DNA of 64,000 nucleotides, from the NCBI RefSeq assembly GCF_003347205.1, contig NZ_QQBJ01000029.1:1-64000 (forward strand). Direction: 5' to 3'. The translations under genes were made by a program, and so were the position numbers. Shown here in pieces: positions 1 through 9,307 of the stretch. Below the pieces are notes generated by a model. It saw nothing but the letters and a program-made list of their open reading frames with translations, was not told where the DNA came from and made no database searches. How positions within the stretch are numbered: position 1 is the stretch's first letter; the number at the start of each line of letters is the position of its first letter. The DNA is from Mycolicibacterium moriokaense. GTDB taxonomy: Bacteria; Actinomycetota; Actinomycetes; Mycobacteriales; Mycobacteriaceae.

Positions 1-82
1 CTACCCCGGGCCGACCGGCGAACGCGCCGACTGGTGGTGGTACGACCCCTACGAACCACAACCACCACCAAGCACCAACTAG
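1..82 (+). CDS. C-terminal end of an unidentified protein, possibly an HNH endonuclease/DUF222 family member
   Basis: An open frame enters from the left edge and stops with TAG at 80-82. The 26 visible residues are rich in Trp, Tyr and Pro (a TGERADWWWYDPYEP stretch and a PPPSTN end). Tails of this composition are common in mycobacterial 13E12-repeat/HNH (DUF222) proteins, but no catalytic motif lies inside the window, so the family is a guess. It converges on the aldo/keto reductase at 216-1055. Confidence 0.45.
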   Translation, partial: YPGPTGERADWWWYDPYEPQPPPSTN

Positions 83-215
83 GCCGGTTTACGAGCGCCG
101 AATCGTTGCTCAAAACCCTTGGTGGACAGAGAGATTCGAGCGTACCGTCGGTTGCTGCCACGAGCGCGGGCTGACCAGCTGCCGCCTCGATCTAACAGAG
201 CGTCGCGCGCGGACC

Positions 216-1055
216 CTATGTGCCGGTGTAGGTCTCGGGGTCGGGTCGGAAGCGAGTGCCGTCGTCGAGCCCGTTGAGGGTGGCCATTTCGTCGTCGGTC
301 AGCTCGAAGTCGAACACCTCGAGGTTCGACCTCACCCGCTCCGGCGATGACGAGCGAGGAATGACCACGTTGCCCAGTTGGATGCTCCACCGGATCAGTA
401 CCTGCGCCGGTGTCTTGCCGTGGGCCTCGGCGACGGAGACGACGGTCGGGTTGTCCAGAAGCCGCCCGACGCCCAACGGGCCGTAGGCCTCCGTGACGAC
501 ACCGCGGTCGGCGTTGACCGCGCGCAACGCGGCCTGGTTGAGCAGCGGGTGCAACTCGATCTGGTTGACGACCGGGGAGACGTACGACAGGTCGATGATG
601 TTCGACAGGTGCTCTTCGTGGAAGTTGGCCACGCCGATCGACTTCGTGTGCCCGACCGACTGCGACGCCAACAGCCCACCCCAGCTGTCGATGTACTTGC
701 CGCCCTCGCCCGCCGGCCAATGGATCAGGTACAGGTCCACGTAGTCGAGGCCCAGCCGCTCCAGGCTCGCCTTGAGCGCATCCTGCGAGGACTGAAAGCC
801 CTGGTCCTCGGTCGCCAGCTTGGTGGTCACGAACAGTTCGTCACGGGCCACGCCCGACGACGCGATCGCGCGTCCCACCGCGGCCTCGTTGCCGTAGGCG
901 GCAGCGGTATCGAGCAACCTGTAGCCGGCTTCCAGGGCAGCCGAGACGGCAGCCTCGGTCTCGGCGTCTGACAACTCGCCGACCCCCAGACCGATCACCG
1001 GCATGGTGTGGTCGTCGTTCAGAGTGATGGAAGGAATCGCAGCCGCCGAAGTCAT
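216..1055 (-). CDS. Aldo/keto reductase
   Basis: A 279-residue NADPH-dependent oxidoreductase of the aldo/keto reductase superfamily (2,5-diketo-D-gluconate reductase-like), expected to reduce aldehydes and ketones in the cytosol. The catalytic tetrad is intact: Asp49 (in LLDTA), Tyr54, Lys79 (TTKL) and His112 (IHWP). The C-terminal cofactor segment [14 protein letters not shown] near residues 232-245 is typical for phosphate binding. Length is normal for the (beta/alpha)8 barrel. It is the position equivalent of Rv2971 and is divergent from the lipN-like gene. The ATG at 1055 is the only good start. A decayed relative lies just upstream (1072-1290), so this gene was once one of a tandem pair. 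Confidence 0.93.
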   Translation of the reverse strand: MTSAAAIPSITLNDDHTMPVIGLGVGELSDAETEAAVSAALEAGYRLLDTAAAYGNEAAVGRAIASSGVARDELFVTTKLATEDQGFQSSQDALKASLERLGLDYVDLYLIHWPAGEGGKYIDSWGGLLASQSVGHTKSIGVANFHEEHLSNIIDLSYVSPVVNQIELHPLLNQAALRAVNADRGVVTEAYGPLGVGRLLDNPTVVSVAEAHGKTPAQVLIRWSIQLGNVVIPRSSSPERVRSNLEVFDFELTDDEMATLNGLDDGTRFRPDPETYTGT

Positions 1056-1071
1056 GTCACCTAGTCCCTGC

Positions 1072-1290
1072 TCAGTTGGCGTGGTTGGAGGTCCGTAGTC
1101 CGGGACCCAGCCGAGTTCCGTCGCCCAGCGACGAGCCGGACACCATGTCCTTCTCGGTGTGCTTCAAATCGATCACGTCGACGTCGCTCACAATCCGCTC
1201 GGGGTCACCGACTTCCGGATGACTATATTGCCGAGCTGGATAAGCCACCTAATCAGTACCCGCGCAGAGGTTTTTCCCTGTCCTGCGGTG
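1072..1290 (-). pseudogene. Decayed C-terminal fragment of a second aldo/keto reductase
   Basis: Translating the minus strand in two frames recovers the last ~70 codons of an aldo/keto reductase. The first part reads GKTSARVLIRWLIQLGNIVI, matching [20 protein letters not shown] of the intact neighbour. After a one-base frameshift near 1195-1205 it continues [19 protein letters not shown]...GDGTRLGP, matching [19 protein letters not shown]...DDGTRFRP, and ends at TGA (1072-1074). The N-terminal three quarters, including all catalytic residues, are gone. Position and similarity indicate a former tandem duplicate in advanced decay. I recall that some relatives such as M. smegmatis carry two adjacent aldo/keto reductase genes here, which would fit. 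Confidence 0.8.
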
Positions 1291-1342
1291 CGGACCGCCG
1301 CACCTGTCCAGCCCGGTCGACGAGCACTAGTGTGAAAGTGCC

Positions 1343-2467
1343 ATGACCCGCAGTCTCAACGCACGACCGACGACGTCGACCGACGTGAGCGCCCACGCGC
1401 CGAGGCCCACCTTGGCGGACAGGGTGCAGAAGGTCGCGGGCGGGCCGATACTGCACGCCATCGCCCGGATGCCCGACCGCGTCAAGCGGCTGCTTCTGGG
1501 CGGTCGCTCGATCACGATCGACGGCAACACGCTCGACCCCACGTTGCAGCTCGCGCTGGCGATGCAGCACCTCTCTGGGCGGGAAGGGTTGATGCTCAGC
1601 GAGCACGTCGCCACCGCGCGGTACCGGCTGAACCTGGCGGCGTCGCAGTTTCCCCGGGTGCCGGCCGACGTCACCCGGTCCGACGTGTCGATACCCGGTA
1701 GCGGCGGCGACATCCCTGCCGTCCACATCCGCTCCAACCGAGACGACGGAGCGCCGCTGCTGGTCTTTTACCACGGCGGTGGATTCGTCGTGGGCGGCTA
1801 CGAATCGCACGGCAACCTGTGCGAGGTGATCTGCGCCGAAGCGGGTGTGCACGTGCTGTTCGTCGACTATCGGCTGGCGCCCGAGGCCAAGGCGCCCGCG
1901 GCGGTCGACGACGCCTACGCGGCGTACCGGTGGGCCTGCGGCCACGCCGCCGAACTCGGCGCCGACGCCGGCCGGATCGCCGTCGGCGGAGACAGCGCGG
2001 GTGGCAACCTCGCCGCCGTGGTGGCGCAGCGCGCACGGAACGACGGCGCGCCCCCGCCGGCGCTGCAGATGCTGCTGTACCCGATCACCAACTTCGCCGG
2101 TGACACCCGGTCGAAGGGGCTGTTCTCCGACGGCTTCTTCCTGCGCGAGTGGGACATGGAGTTCGCCCACGACAAGTACCTCGGCGATTCCGGCATCTAT
2201 CCCTCCGATCCGCGGGTGTCGCCGCTGCTGGCCGACGACCTTTCCGGGTTGCCGCCCGCCCTGGTGGTGACGGCTGGCTTCGACCCGCTGCGCGACGAGG
2301 GCCGCCAGTACGCCGAGGCGTTGCGCGCCGCGGGCAACGACGTCGACGCGCGCGAGTACGGGTCGATGATTCACGCCTTCCCGAATTTCTTCGGGCTCGG
2401 CGGGCCCTGCCTGGCGGCCACGGAGGAGATCATCTCCGCTCTGCGTGCTCATCTGAGCCGCAGCTGA
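1343..2467 (+). CDS. lipN: LipN-like alpha/beta hydrolase (hormone-sensitive lipase family)
   Basis: A 374-residue esterase/lipase of the HSL family. The oxyanion-hole motif HGGGF is at 144-148 and the nucleophile elbow GDSAG at 216-220 gives Ser218; Asp314 (AGFDPLRDE) and His344 (MIHAF) complete the triad. The first ~100 residues form the cap region. No signal peptide is obvious, so action on short-chain esters in the cytosol is likely. It is the positional equivalent of Rv2970c. The ATG at 1343 is the only sensible start. Transcription is divergent from the aldo/keto reductase, and the DsbA-like gene starts 34 bases downstream, so it may head the downstream operon. Confidence 0.88.
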   Translation: MTRSLNARPTTSTDVSAHAPRPTLADRVQKVAGGPILHAIARMPDRVKRLLLGGRSITIDGNTLDPTLQLALAMQHLSGREGLMLSEHVATARYRLNLAASQFPRVPADVTRSDVSIPGSGGDIPAVHIRSNRDDGAPLLVFYHGGGFVVGGYESHGNLCEVICAEAGVHVLFVDYRLAPEAKAPAAVDDAYAAYRWACGHAAELGADAGRIAVGGDSAGGNLAAVVAQRARNDGAPPPALQMLLYPITNFAGDTRSKGLFSDGFFLREWDMEFAHDKYLGDSGIYPSDPRVSPLLADDLSGLPPALVVTAGFDPLRDEGRQYAEALRAAGNDVDAREYGSMIHAFPNFFGLGGPCLAATEEIISALRAHLSRS

Positions 2468-2501
2468 CGAACTGGCAGAACCGCGCCGGTACCCTTGTCC
2501 C

Positions 2502-3281
2502 GTGGCCACGAAACCCAAGAAGAACGCCCGCTACGACCTCAACGCCGCGGACCGCAGGCGCAACCTGTTCATCCAGATCGGCTTGACGGCGATCGTCGTG
2601 CTGCTCGGTGTCGGGCTGGTGCTCTACATCGTGATGGGGTCGGACAAGAAGCCGGCGTCGGGCGAGACCAAAGCGATCCAGGTGTCGTCGAGCAAGCTCG
2701 TCACCAAGGAGGGCAGTACCGAGCCCAAGGCCGTGGTGTCGCTCTACGAAGACTTCCTGTGCCCGCACTGCCGCGATTTCGAGCAGAAGTTCGGGCCGAC
2801 GATCAACCAGCTCATCGACAGCGGAGCGATCGCCGCGGACTACTACATGGTCGCCATCCTGGACTCGCCGAGCAACGACAACTACTCGTCGCGGGCGGGC
2901 AATGCCGCCTACTGCGTCGCCGACGAGAACAAGGACGCGTTCCGTCGCTTCCACAGCGCCCTGTACGCGCAGCAGCCCGGCGAGACCGGGGGCAGCTTTC
3001 CCGACGACGCGCGCCTGATCGAGGTCGCCCGCCAAGCTGGCGCAGGCGGATCCGTGCCGGATTGCATCAACAAGGGCACGTATCAATCGATGGTCGAGGG
3101 CTTGGCCAGCGCCACCGGCATCCAGTCCACCCCGACGGTCAAGATCAACGGCCAGGAGTTCGACGTCTCCAACTCCACGCCGGAGGATCTGGTGAACCAG
3201 GTCAAGGGCATCGTCGGTGACGTGCCGGGCATGATGACCAAGCCCGCCGCGCCCAATCCGACGCCACCGGCAGCGCCGTGA
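2502..3281 (+). CDS. DsbA-like membrane-anchored thiol oxidoreductase
   Basis: A 259-residue protein with a short basic N-terminus, one membrane segment at about residues 23-45 and an extracytoplasmic thioredoxin-fold domain. The active site is Cys87-Pro-His-Cys90 in FLCPHCRDF, the DsbA signature; a cis-Pro loop is seen in STPTVKI. In mycobacteria the Rv2969c protein of this kind oxidises cysteines of exported proteins and is re-oxidised by the VKOR next to it. Translation starts at GTG 2502. The stop overlaps the start of the VKOR gene by four bases, implying coupled expression, which fits their partnership. Confidence 0.92.
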   Translation: MATKPKKNARYDLNAADRRRNLFIQIGLTAIVVLLGVGLVLYIVMGSDKKPASGETKAIQVSSSKLVTKEGSTEPKAVVSLYEDFLCPHCRDFEQKFGPTINQLIDSGAIAADYYMVAILDSPSNDNYSSRAGNAAYCVADENKDAFRRFHSALYAQQPGETGGSFPDDARLIEVARQAGAGGSVPDCINKGTYQSMVEGLASATGIQSTPTVKINGQEFDVSNSTPEDLVNQVKGIVGDVPGMMTKPAAPNPTPPAAP

Positions 3282-3904
3282 CCATGACCGCCGACAGCCA
3301 GACCGAACCCGCGACCGGCGAGGCGGGCCACGGCGTGCCCGTACGCACCGCCAGCGCGGTGTGGGTGCTGGTCGCGGGGGCGCTGGGGCTGGCAGCAGCG
3401 CTGACGCTGACGATCGAGAAGATCGAGATCCTGATCAACCCCGACTACGTGCCGTCCTGCAGCATCAACCCGGTGCTGTCCTGCGGTTCGGTGATGATCA
3501 CGCCACAGGCGTCGGCCTTCGGCTTCCCGAACCCGCTCATCGGCATCGTGTCCTTCACCATCGTCGTGGTGACGGGCGTGCTGTCGCTCGCCAAGGTCCG
3601 GCTGCCGCGGTGGTACTGGGGCGGGCTGGCGATCGGCACGCTGCTGGGCGTCGGGTTCATCCACTGGCTGATCTTCCAGAGCCTGTACCGCATCGGCGCG
3701 CTGTGCCCGTACTGCATGGTGGTCTGGGCGGTCACCATCCCGCTGCTGGTCGTGGTGGCGTCCATCGCGCTGCAACCGCAACTGGAGAACGGGGCGGCGC
3801 GGTTGGTCTACCAATGGCGCTGGTCACTGGTCACGCTCTGGTTCACGGCGTTGGTCCTGATGATCCTGGTGCGGTTCTGGAACTACTGGTCGACGCTGAT
3901 CTAG
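3278..3904 (+). CDS. Vitamin K epoxide reductase family protein (DsbB-type function)
   Basis: A 208-residue integral membrane quinone reductase with four to five hydrophobic helices. It carries both cysteine pairs of bacterial VKOR: Cys61/Cys69 in the first external loop and the catalytic Cys143-Pro-Tyr-Cys146. The family passes electrons from DsbA to quinone, so this enzyme should regenerate the DsbA-like protein encoded just upstream (2502-3281), whose stop codon it overlaps in a GTGA arrangement. The first ~25 residues are cytosolic and poorly conserved. It is the equivalent of Rv2968c. Pyruvate carboxylase begins 35 bases later. Confidence 0.93.
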   Translation: MTMTADSQTEPATGEAGHGVPVRTASAVWVLVAGALGLAAALTLTIEKIEILINPDYVPSCSINPVLSCGSVMITPQASAFGFPNPLIGIVSFTIVVVTGVLSLAKVRLPRWYWGGLAIGTLLGVGFIHWLIFQSLYRIGALCPYCMVVWAVTIPLLVVVASIALQPQLENGAARLVYQWRWSLVTLWFTALVLMILVRFWNYWSTLI

Positions 3905-3939
3905 TCGCGGCGTGCTGAGACGGCGTTAGGGTTACCCGG

Positions 3940-6900
3940 GTGATTTCCAAAATCCTGGTGGCCAACCGCGGTGAGATCGCGATCCGGGCGTTTCGCGCCG
4001 CCTACGAGATGGGCATCACCACGGTCGCGGTGTACCCGTACGAGGATCGCAACTCCCAGCACCGGTTGAAGGCCGACGAGTCCTATCAGATCGGCGAGAC
4101 CGGCCATCCGGTTCGGGCCTACCTGTCGGTGTCGGAGATCATCCGGGTCGCCAAACAGGCGGGCTGCGACGCCGTCTACCCCGGTTACGGGTTCCTGTCG
4201 GAGAACCCCGACCTGGCGGCGGCCTGCGCCGAGGCGGGCATCACGTTCGTCGGGCCGGGCGCCGACGTGCTGGAGTTGACGGGTAACAAGGCGCGCGCGA
4301 TCGCGGCCGCCCGGGCGGCGGGCCTGCCGGTGTTGGCGTCGTCGGCGCCTTCGGCGTCGGTGGACGAGTTGGTCGCGGCCGCGCAGGAGATGGAGTTCCC
4401 GCTATTCGTCAAGGCGGTGTCCGGCGGCGGTGGCCGCGGCATGCGGCGGGTGACCGAACCCGCGTCGTTGCCGGAGGCCGTCGAGTCCGCCAGCCGCGAG
4501 GCCGAGTCGGCCTTCGGTGATCCGATGGTCTACCTCGAGCAGGCCGTGCTGAACCCGCGGCACATCGAAGTGCAGATCCTGGCCGACCGGCACGGCAACG
4601 TGATGCACCTCTACGAGCGCGACTGCAGTCTGCAGCGTCGCCACCAGAAGGTGATCGAGCTGGCGCCGGCGCCGAACCTGCCGGAGGAGTTGCGCGCCAA
4701 GATCTGCGCGGACGCGGTCGCGTTCGCCCGCCAGATCGACTACTCCTACGCCGGCACCGTGGAGTTCCTGCTCGACGAGCGCGGCCACCACGTGTTCATC
4801 GAGATGAATCCGCGCATCCAGGTGGAGCACACCGTCACCGAGGAGATCACCGACGTCGACCTGGTGGCCAGCCAGATGCGCATCGCCGACGGCGAGACGC
4901 TCGAGGCGCTGGGCTTGTCCCAGGACAAGCTGGTGGTGCACGGGGCAGCGTTGCAGTGCCGGATCACCACCGAGGACCCGGCCAACGGCTTCCGGCCCGA
5001 TACGGGCCGTATCACCGGTTACCGCACGCCGGGCGGGGCGGGGATCCGGCTGGACGGCGGGACGAATCTGGGTGCGGAGATCAGCGCGCATTTCGACTCG
5101 ATGCTGGTCAAGCTCACCTGCCGGGGCCGTGATTTCTCGGCGGCCATCGCCCGCGCCCGCCGCGCGCTCGCCGAGTTCCGGATCAGGGGCGTGTCGACCA
5201 ACATCCCGTTCCTGATGGCGGTGGTCAACGACCCGGACTTCCGGGCCGGGCGGGTCACCACGTCGTTCATCGATCAGCGGCCTTACCTGCTGACCGCGCG
5301 CACGCCCGCCGACCGCGGCACCAAGATCCTCAACTACCTCGCCGACGTGACGGTGAACCAGCCGCACGGCCCGCGCCCGTCGACGGTGTACGCCCAGGAC
5401 AAGCTGCCGCAGATCGATCTGGCGGCGCCGGCGCCGCAGGGATCCAAGCAGCGGCTGATGGAACTGGGGCCCGAGGGGTTCGCGCGGTGGATGCGCGAAT
5501 CGAAGGCCGTCGGGGTCACCGACACCACGTTCCGGGATGCGCATCAGTCGTTGCTGGCGACGCGGGTGCGGACCAACGGTCTGCTGATGGTGGCTCCCTA
5601 CATCGCGAGGGTGACACCGCAGCTGTTGTCGATCGAGTGCTGGGGCGGGGCGACTTACGATGTGGCGCTTCGGTTTTTGAAGGAAGACCCGTGGGAGCGG
5701 CTGGCTGCGCTGCGGGAGGCGGTGCCCAACATCTGCCTGCAGATGCTGCTGCGCGGGCGCAACACCGTGGGCTACACGCCCTACCCCGAATTGGTCACCA
5801 AGGCCTTCGTCGACGAGGCGACCGCGACGGGCATCGACATCTACCGCATCTTCGACGCGCTGAACAATGTCGAGTCGATGCGGCCGGCCATCGACGCGGT
5901 GCGCGAAACCGGCACGGCGATAGCCGAAGTCGCGATGAGTTACACCGGTGATCTGTCCGATCCCGGGGAGAACCTCTACACGCTGGACTACTACTTGAAG
6001 CTGGCCGAGCAGATCGTCGACGCCGGCGCGCACGTGCTGGCGATCAAGGACATGGCGGGACTGTTGCGGCCGCAGGCGGCGACGGCGTTGGTCTCGGCGT
6101 TGCGGTCCCGGTTCGACCTTCCGGTGCACTTGCACACCCACGACACACCGGGCGGTCAGCTGGCCACCTACCTGGCGGCGTGGCAGGCCGGTGCGTCCGC
6201 GGTCGACGGTGCGGCGGCGCCGCTGGCCGGCACCACCAGCCAGCCGGCGTTGAGTTCGATCGTGGCGGCGACCGCGCACACCGAGTTCGACAGCGGGTTG
6301 TCGTTGGCCGCGGTGTGCGAGCTCGAGCCCTATTGGGAGGCGTTGCGAAAGGTGTACGCCCCCTTCGACGTTGCGGCATCTGGTCCGCCGGCGCCGACGG
6401 GGCGGGTGTATCACCACGAGATCCCCGGCGGCCAGTTGAGCAACCTGCGGCAGCAGGCCATCGCGCTGGGCCTGGGGGACCGGTTCGAAGACATCGAGAA
6501 CGCCTACGCCGGCGCCGATCGGATTCTCGGTCGGCTGGTGAAGGTGACGCCCTCGTCGAAGGTGGTGGGTGATCTGGCGCTGTCGCTGGTGGGCGCCGGC
6601 GTGACCGCCGACGAGTTCGCCGCCGACCCGGCGCGGTTCGACATTCCCGACTCCGTCATCGAGTTCCTGCGCGGCGAGTTGGGCGACCCGCCCGGTGGCT
6701 GGCCGGAGCCGTTGCGCACCAAGGCATTGGCCGGCCGGCCGCCCGCCAAACCCACCCAGGAGTTGACACCCGACGATGAGGCGGCACTCGCCCTGGCGGG
6801 CCCGAAGCGCCAGGCCGAGCTGAACCGGCTGTTGTTCCCCGGCCCGACAAAGGAATTCGAGGCGCACCGAGAGGAGTACGGCGACACATCGAGCCTGTCG

Positions 6901-7332
6901 GCGAACCAGTTCTTCTACGGCCTGCGCCGAGGCGACGAACATCGGGTGAAACTCGAACGCGGTGTCGAGCTGCTGATCGGGCTGGAGGCGGTCTCCGAAC
7001 CCGACGAACGCGGCATGCGTACGGTGATGTGCATCCTCAACGGCCAACTGCGCCCCGTCGTGGTGCGTGACCGCAAAATCGCCAGCGAGGTGCCGGCCGC
7101 CGAGAAGGCCGACCGCACCAATCCCGACCACGTTGCCGCACCGTTCGCCGGTGTGGTGACAGTCTCGGTGGCCGACGGCGACACCGTCGACGCCGGGCAG
7201 ACGATCGCCACGATCGAGGCGATGAAGATGGAGGCCGCCATCACCGCGCCCAAGGCCGGCACGGTCAACCGCATCGCGGTGTCAAAGACCGCGCAGGTGG
7301 AAGGCGGCGACCTGCTGGTGGTGGTCAGCTGA
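3940..7332 (+). CDS. pyc: Pyruvate carboxylase
   Basis: A 1130-residue biotin enzyme making oxaloacetate from pyruvate, bicarbonate and ATP (anaplerosis). Domain order is complete: biotin carboxylase at about 1-450 ([14 protein letters not shown] loop; [11 protein letters not shown] active-site strand), carboxyltransferase at about 500-800 ([15 protein letters not shown] metal and substrate site), a linking/allosteric region to about 1050, and the biotinyl domain with Lys1096 in IEAMKMEA. Length equals that of other single-chain pyruvate carboxylases. Translation starts at GTG 3940 with no strong ribosome site visible. rsmD begins at or just after its stop codon, so the two are probably cotranscribed. 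It is the equivalent of Rv2967c. Confidence 0.97.
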   Translation: MISKILVANRGEIAIRAFRAAYEMGITTVAVYPYEDRNSQHRLKADESYQIGETGHPVRAYLSVSEIIRVAKQAGCDAVYPGYGFLSENPDLAAACAEAGITFVGPGADVLELTGNKARAIAAARAAGLPVLASSAPSASVDELVAAAQEMEFPLFVKAVSGGGGRGMRRVTEPASLPEAVESASREAESAFGDPMVYLEQAVLNPRHIEVQILADRHGNVMHLYERDCSLQRRHQKVIELAPAPNLPEELRAKICADAVAFARQIDYSYAGTVEFLLDERGHHVFIEMNPRIQVEHTVTEEITDVDLVASQMRIADGETLEALGLSQDKLVVHGAALQCRITTEDPANGFRPDTGRITGYRTPGGAGIRLDGGTNLGAEISAHFDSMLVKLTCRGRDFSAAIARARRALAEFRIRGVSTNIPFLMAVVNDPDFRAGRVTTSFIDQRPYLLTARTPADRGTKILNYLADVTVNQPHGPRPSTVYAQDKLPQIDLAAPAPQGSKQRLMELGPEGFARWMRESKAVGVTDTTFRDAHQSLLATRVRTNGLLMVAPYIARVTPQLLSIECWGGATYDVALRFLKEDPWERLAALREAVPNICLQMLLRGRNTVGYTPYPELVTKAFVDEATATGIDIYRIFDALNNVESMRPAIDAVRETGTAIAEVAMSYTGDLSDPGENLYTLDYYLKLAEQIVDAGAHVLAIKDMAGLLRPQAATALVSALRSRFDLPVHLHTHDTPGGQLATYLAAWQAGASAVDGAAAPLAGTTSQPALSSIVAATAHTEFDSGLSLAAVCELEPYWEALRKVYAPFDVAASGPPAPTGRVYHHEIPGGQLSNLRQQAIALGLGDRFEDIENAYAGADRILGRLVKVTPSSKVVGDLALSLVGAGVTADEFAADPARFDIPDSVIEFLRGELGDPPGGWPEPLRTKALAGRPPAKPTQELTPDDEAALALAGPKRQAELNRLLFPGPTKEFEAHREEYGDTSSLSANQFFYGLRRGDEHRVKLERGVELLIGLEAVSEPDERGMRTVMCILNGQLRPVVVRDRKIASEVPAAEKADRTNPDHVAAPFAGVVTVSVADGDTVDAGQTIATIEAMKMEAAITAPKAGTVNRIAVSKTAQVEGGDLLVVVS

Positions 7333-7352
7333 CCCGCATCGTCGCCGGCACC

Positions 7353-7925
7353 ATGGGCGGGCGGCGTATCGCGGTGCCGCAGCAACGATCCGGGCGGGGC
7401 ACCCGCCCCACCACCGACCGGGTGCGGGAATCTCTGTTCAACGTGCTGGCCGCGCGCATGGACCTGCACGGCGCGGCGGTGCTCGACCTGTACGCGGGCT
7501 CGGGAGCGCTGGGGCTGGAGGCGTTGTCGCGCGGTGCGGCCACCGCGGTGTTCGTCGAGTCCGACCAGCGGGCCGCCACCGTGATCGGGCAGAACATCGC
7601 GGCGCTGGGCGTCACCGGAGCGACGGTGCGCCGCGCCACCGTCGCGTCCGTGCTGGCGGCGGGCGCCGACAGGTCCGTCGACCTGGTGTTCGCCGACCCG
7701 CCCTACGCGATCGCAGAGCCCGAGGTGCGCGACATGCTCGCCGCGCTGACCGGCCGCGGCTGGATCGCCACGGGCAGCGTCGTCGTGGTGGAGCGGGCCG
7801 CCTCCGGGCCGGAGCTGAGCTGGCCGCCGGGCTGGCAGCCGTGGCCGGCGCGTCGCTACGGTGACACCCGCGTCGAGATCGCGGTCGCCGAGGTCGCCGT
7901 CAGCGCGGCTGAAGAACGGACCTGA
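7353..7925 (+). CDS. rsmD: 16S rRNA (guanine-966-N2)-methyltransferase RsmD
   Basis: A class I SAM-dependent methyltransferase of 190 residues from the first ATG. Motif I is [14 protein letters not shown] (about 46-59) and the catalytic N-methyltransferase motif is DPPY (about 115-118). It acts on 16S rRNA during 30S assembly. The start is uncertain: in-frame codons upstream of ATG 7353 read CTG-Thr-Arg-Ile-Val-Ala-Gly, which matches the usual N-terminus TRI-x-x-G-x-x-GGRRI of the family, and the CTG (7329-7331) overlaps the pyc stop. No ATG, GTG or TTG precedes 7353 in that frame, so either translation begins at CTG or eight conserved residues are lost. coaD follows 24 bases later. Confidence 0.92.
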   Translation: MGGRRIAVPQQRSGRGTRPTTDRVRESLFNVLAARMDLHGAAVLDLYAGSGALGLEALSRGAATAVFVESDQRAATVIGQNIAALGVTGATVRRATVASVLAAGADRSVDLVFADPPYAIAEPEVRDMLAALTGRGWIATGSVVVVERAASGPELSWPPGWQPWPARRYGDTRVEIAVAEVAVSAAEERT

Positions 7926-7949
7926 GCTGCCCTGCTAGCGTCGTGGTCC

Positions 7950-8426
7950 ATGAGCGGCGCCGTATGCCCGGGATCCTTCGACCCGGTGACCCTCGGCCAC
8001 ATCGACGTCTTCGAGCGTGCGGCCGCCCAATTCGACGAGGTCGTGGTGGCGGTGCTGGTGAACCCGAACAAGAAGGGCATGTTCGACCTCCACGAACGCA
8101 TCGCGCTGATCGAGGAGTCCACCCGGCATCTGCCCAACCTGCGGGTGGAGTCCGGCGAGGGGCTTGTCGTCGACTTCGTGAAGTCCCGCGGGCTGACCGC
8201 GATCGTGAAGGGTTTGCGTACCGGCACGGACTTCGAATATGAGCTGCAGATGGCGCAGATGAACAAGCACATCGCGGGAGTGGACACGTTCTTCGTCGCC
8301 ACCACACCGAGGTACTCGTTCGTGTCGTCGTCGCTGGCAAAAGAGGTGGCGTCGCTGGGCGGCGACGTCTCGGAGTTGCTGCCCGAACCGGTGAACGTGC
8401 GACTGCGCGCCAAGCTCGAGGGTTAA
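7950..8426 (+). CDS. coaD: Phosphopantetheine adenylyltransferase
   Basis: A 158-residue nucleotidyltransferase catalysing the penultimate step of coenzyme A synthesis (4'-phosphopantetheine + ATP to dephospho-CoA). The N-terminal signature [16 protein letters not shown] contains the T/HxGH motif ending at His17. The second ATP-binding element is represented by [11 protein letters not shown] near residues 123-133 in place of ISST. Length is standard. It is the equivalent of Rv2965c and closes the pyc-rsmD-coaD series. The next genes differ from the M. tuberculosis order because the PDIM/PGL locus that follows coaD there is missing. Confidence 0.96.
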   Translation: MSGAVCPGSFDPVTLGHIDVFERAAAQFDEVVVAVLVNPNKKGMFDLHERIALIEESTRHLPNLRVESGEGLVVDFVKSRGLTAIVKGLRTGTDFEYELQMAQMNKHIAGVDTFFVATTPRYSFVSSSLAKEVASLGGDVSELLPEPVNVRLRAKLEG

Positions 8427-8509
8427 CGTCGCGCGTTCTCGGGTAGCCGTTTGGTGGCGCTCAGCCCGTTGCGTCGAATTCCATTCCCGATCATCACGGA
8501 GGTTCCGCC

Positions 8510-9076
8510 GTGGCTGAAACATTCGTGCAGACAACCGACGACGTCGTGAAATTCCTTCGCGATCAGCACAACCTGATCAAGGACATGTTCGAAGACGTGT
8601 TGTCCGCATCATCGACAGATGCCCGCGAGAAAGCGTTCTTCGAGTTGCGCAAATTGCTTGCGGTACACGAAACCGCAGAGGAAATGGTCGTCCACCCGCG
8701 CGCTCGTCACGAGGTGACCGGCGGCGAGGAAATCGTGGCCGCCCGCTTGCACGAGGAGCACGAGGCCAAAGAGCAATTGACGAAGCTCGAGGGCATGGAC
8801 ACCGGCTCGAAGCAATTCATCACCGAACTCCAGAAGTTTCGTGATGCGGTGCTCGAGCACGCCGAACACGAGGAATCCGAGGAGTTCACGAAGCTGACGC
8901 GCGAACTCGACGCGGAGGACCGCAAGCGGATGGCAGGCGCCGTTGCGGCGGCCGAGGCCATCGCCCCGACCCGTCCGCACGCCGGCGTGGAATCGGCCAA
9001 GGCCAATTTCGCGCTGGGGCCTTTCGCGTCGATGCTGGACCGCGCCCGCGACGTGATCACGCGGGCCGGCAGTTGA
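8510..9076 (+). CDS. Hemerythrin HHE-domain protein
   Basis: A 188-residue four-helix protein with regularly spaced His/Glu residues: His20, His53 with Glu57, His81 and His84, His117 and His120. This is the HHE cation-binding pattern of a di-iron hemerythrin-like site. Mycobacterial members have been linked to oxygen, NO and peroxide handling; the role here is not known. The residues after about 145 (TRPHAGVESAKANF, then ASMLDRARD) are an extra helix without ligands. The start is GTG 8510 behind a clear GGAGG at 8498-8502. It is a single-gene unit: 83 bases separate it from coaD and a strong terminator follows at 9096-9132. Confidence 0.88.
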   Translation: MAETFVQTTDDVVKFLRDQHNLIKDMFEDVLSASSTDAREKAFFELRKLLAVHETAEEMVVHPRARHEVTGGEEIVAARLHEEHEAKEQLTKLEGMDTGSKQFITELQKFRDAVLEHAEHEESEEFTKLTRELDAEDRKRMAGAVAAAEAIAPTRPHAGVESAKANFALGPFASMLDRARDVITRAGS

Positions 9077-9095
9077 CGAATTCATTTGATCAAGC

Positions 9096-9132
9096 AAAGA
9101 CCGCCACGCGCAGAAAAGCGCGGGCGGTCTTT
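9096..9132 (+). terminator. Rho-independent terminator after the hemerythrin gene
   Basis: The arm AAAGACCGCC (9096-9105) pairs exactly with GGCGGTCTTT (9123-9132). An inner CGCG/CGCG pair (9107-9110 with 9119-9122) closes on an eight-base CAGAAAAG loop, with one unpaired A at 9106. A run of T follows on the 3' side. It is by far the clearest intrinsic terminator in the window and separates the hemerythrin unit from the sepIVA promoter region. Confidence 0.9.
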
Positions 9133-9166
9133 TGCTATGCCGTCCGATATGCGAATTGTGCGCGCG

Positions 9167-9190
9167 TTGACATAATGTTGCCGATATAGG
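9167..9190 (+). promoter_or_regulatory. Possible promoter elements upstream of sepIVA
   Basis: TTGACA (9167-9172) runs into TAAT, and TATAGG lies at 9185-9190. The 12-base spacing is too short for a standard -35/-10 pair, so at most one of the two hexamers is used: either CATAAT (9171-9176) or TATAGG as a -10. This AT-richer patch is the only promoter-like sequence between the terminator at 9096-9132 and the repeat array at 9251-9283. Confidence 0.3.
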
Positions 9191-9250
9191 CGGGCCTGGG
9201 TGGGGCCTGCGCTGGAAGCCGACGGGCGACACACCGGCGGAGCTAGCGTA

Positions 9251-9283
9251 GTCACAGGGGTAACACCAGGCACACTGGTAACA
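9251..9283 (+). promoter_or_regulatory. Four direct repeats with 9-bp period, candidate MtrA site
   Basis: GTCACA (9251-9256), GTAACA (9260-9265), GGCACA (9269-9274) and GTAACA (9278-9283) follow one another at exactly nine-base intervals, ending 24 bases before the sepIVA start. Direct GTMACA-type repeats with this spacing resemble the sites bound by the response regulator MtrA in mycobacteria (recalled, not searched). The downstream gene encodes a cell-division factor, consistent with the MtrA regulon. The repeats are seen; the regulator is inferred. Confidence 0.55.
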
Positions 9284-9307
9284 ACAACTACGCCTGGAGG
9301 GTGTGCC

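Noticed and set aside
120-165. tRNA 3'-end-like sequence on the minus strand (CTCGAATC ... TGTCCACCA)
   Set aside because: The T-arm does not pair and no acceptor partner, D-arm or anticodon arm is present; at most a remnant or chance match.
1181-1342. Promoter or regulatory RNA in the aldo/keto reductase-lipN gap
   Set aside because: Most of the gap is explained by the decayed reductase; no convincing -35/-10 pair could be assigned in the remainder.
4402-7131. Long minus-strand open frame (909 codons) opposite pyc
   Set aside because: It is fully antisense to a complete pyruvate carboxylase and its composition (Arg/His/Gln-rich) is that of a mirror frame in high-GC DNA.
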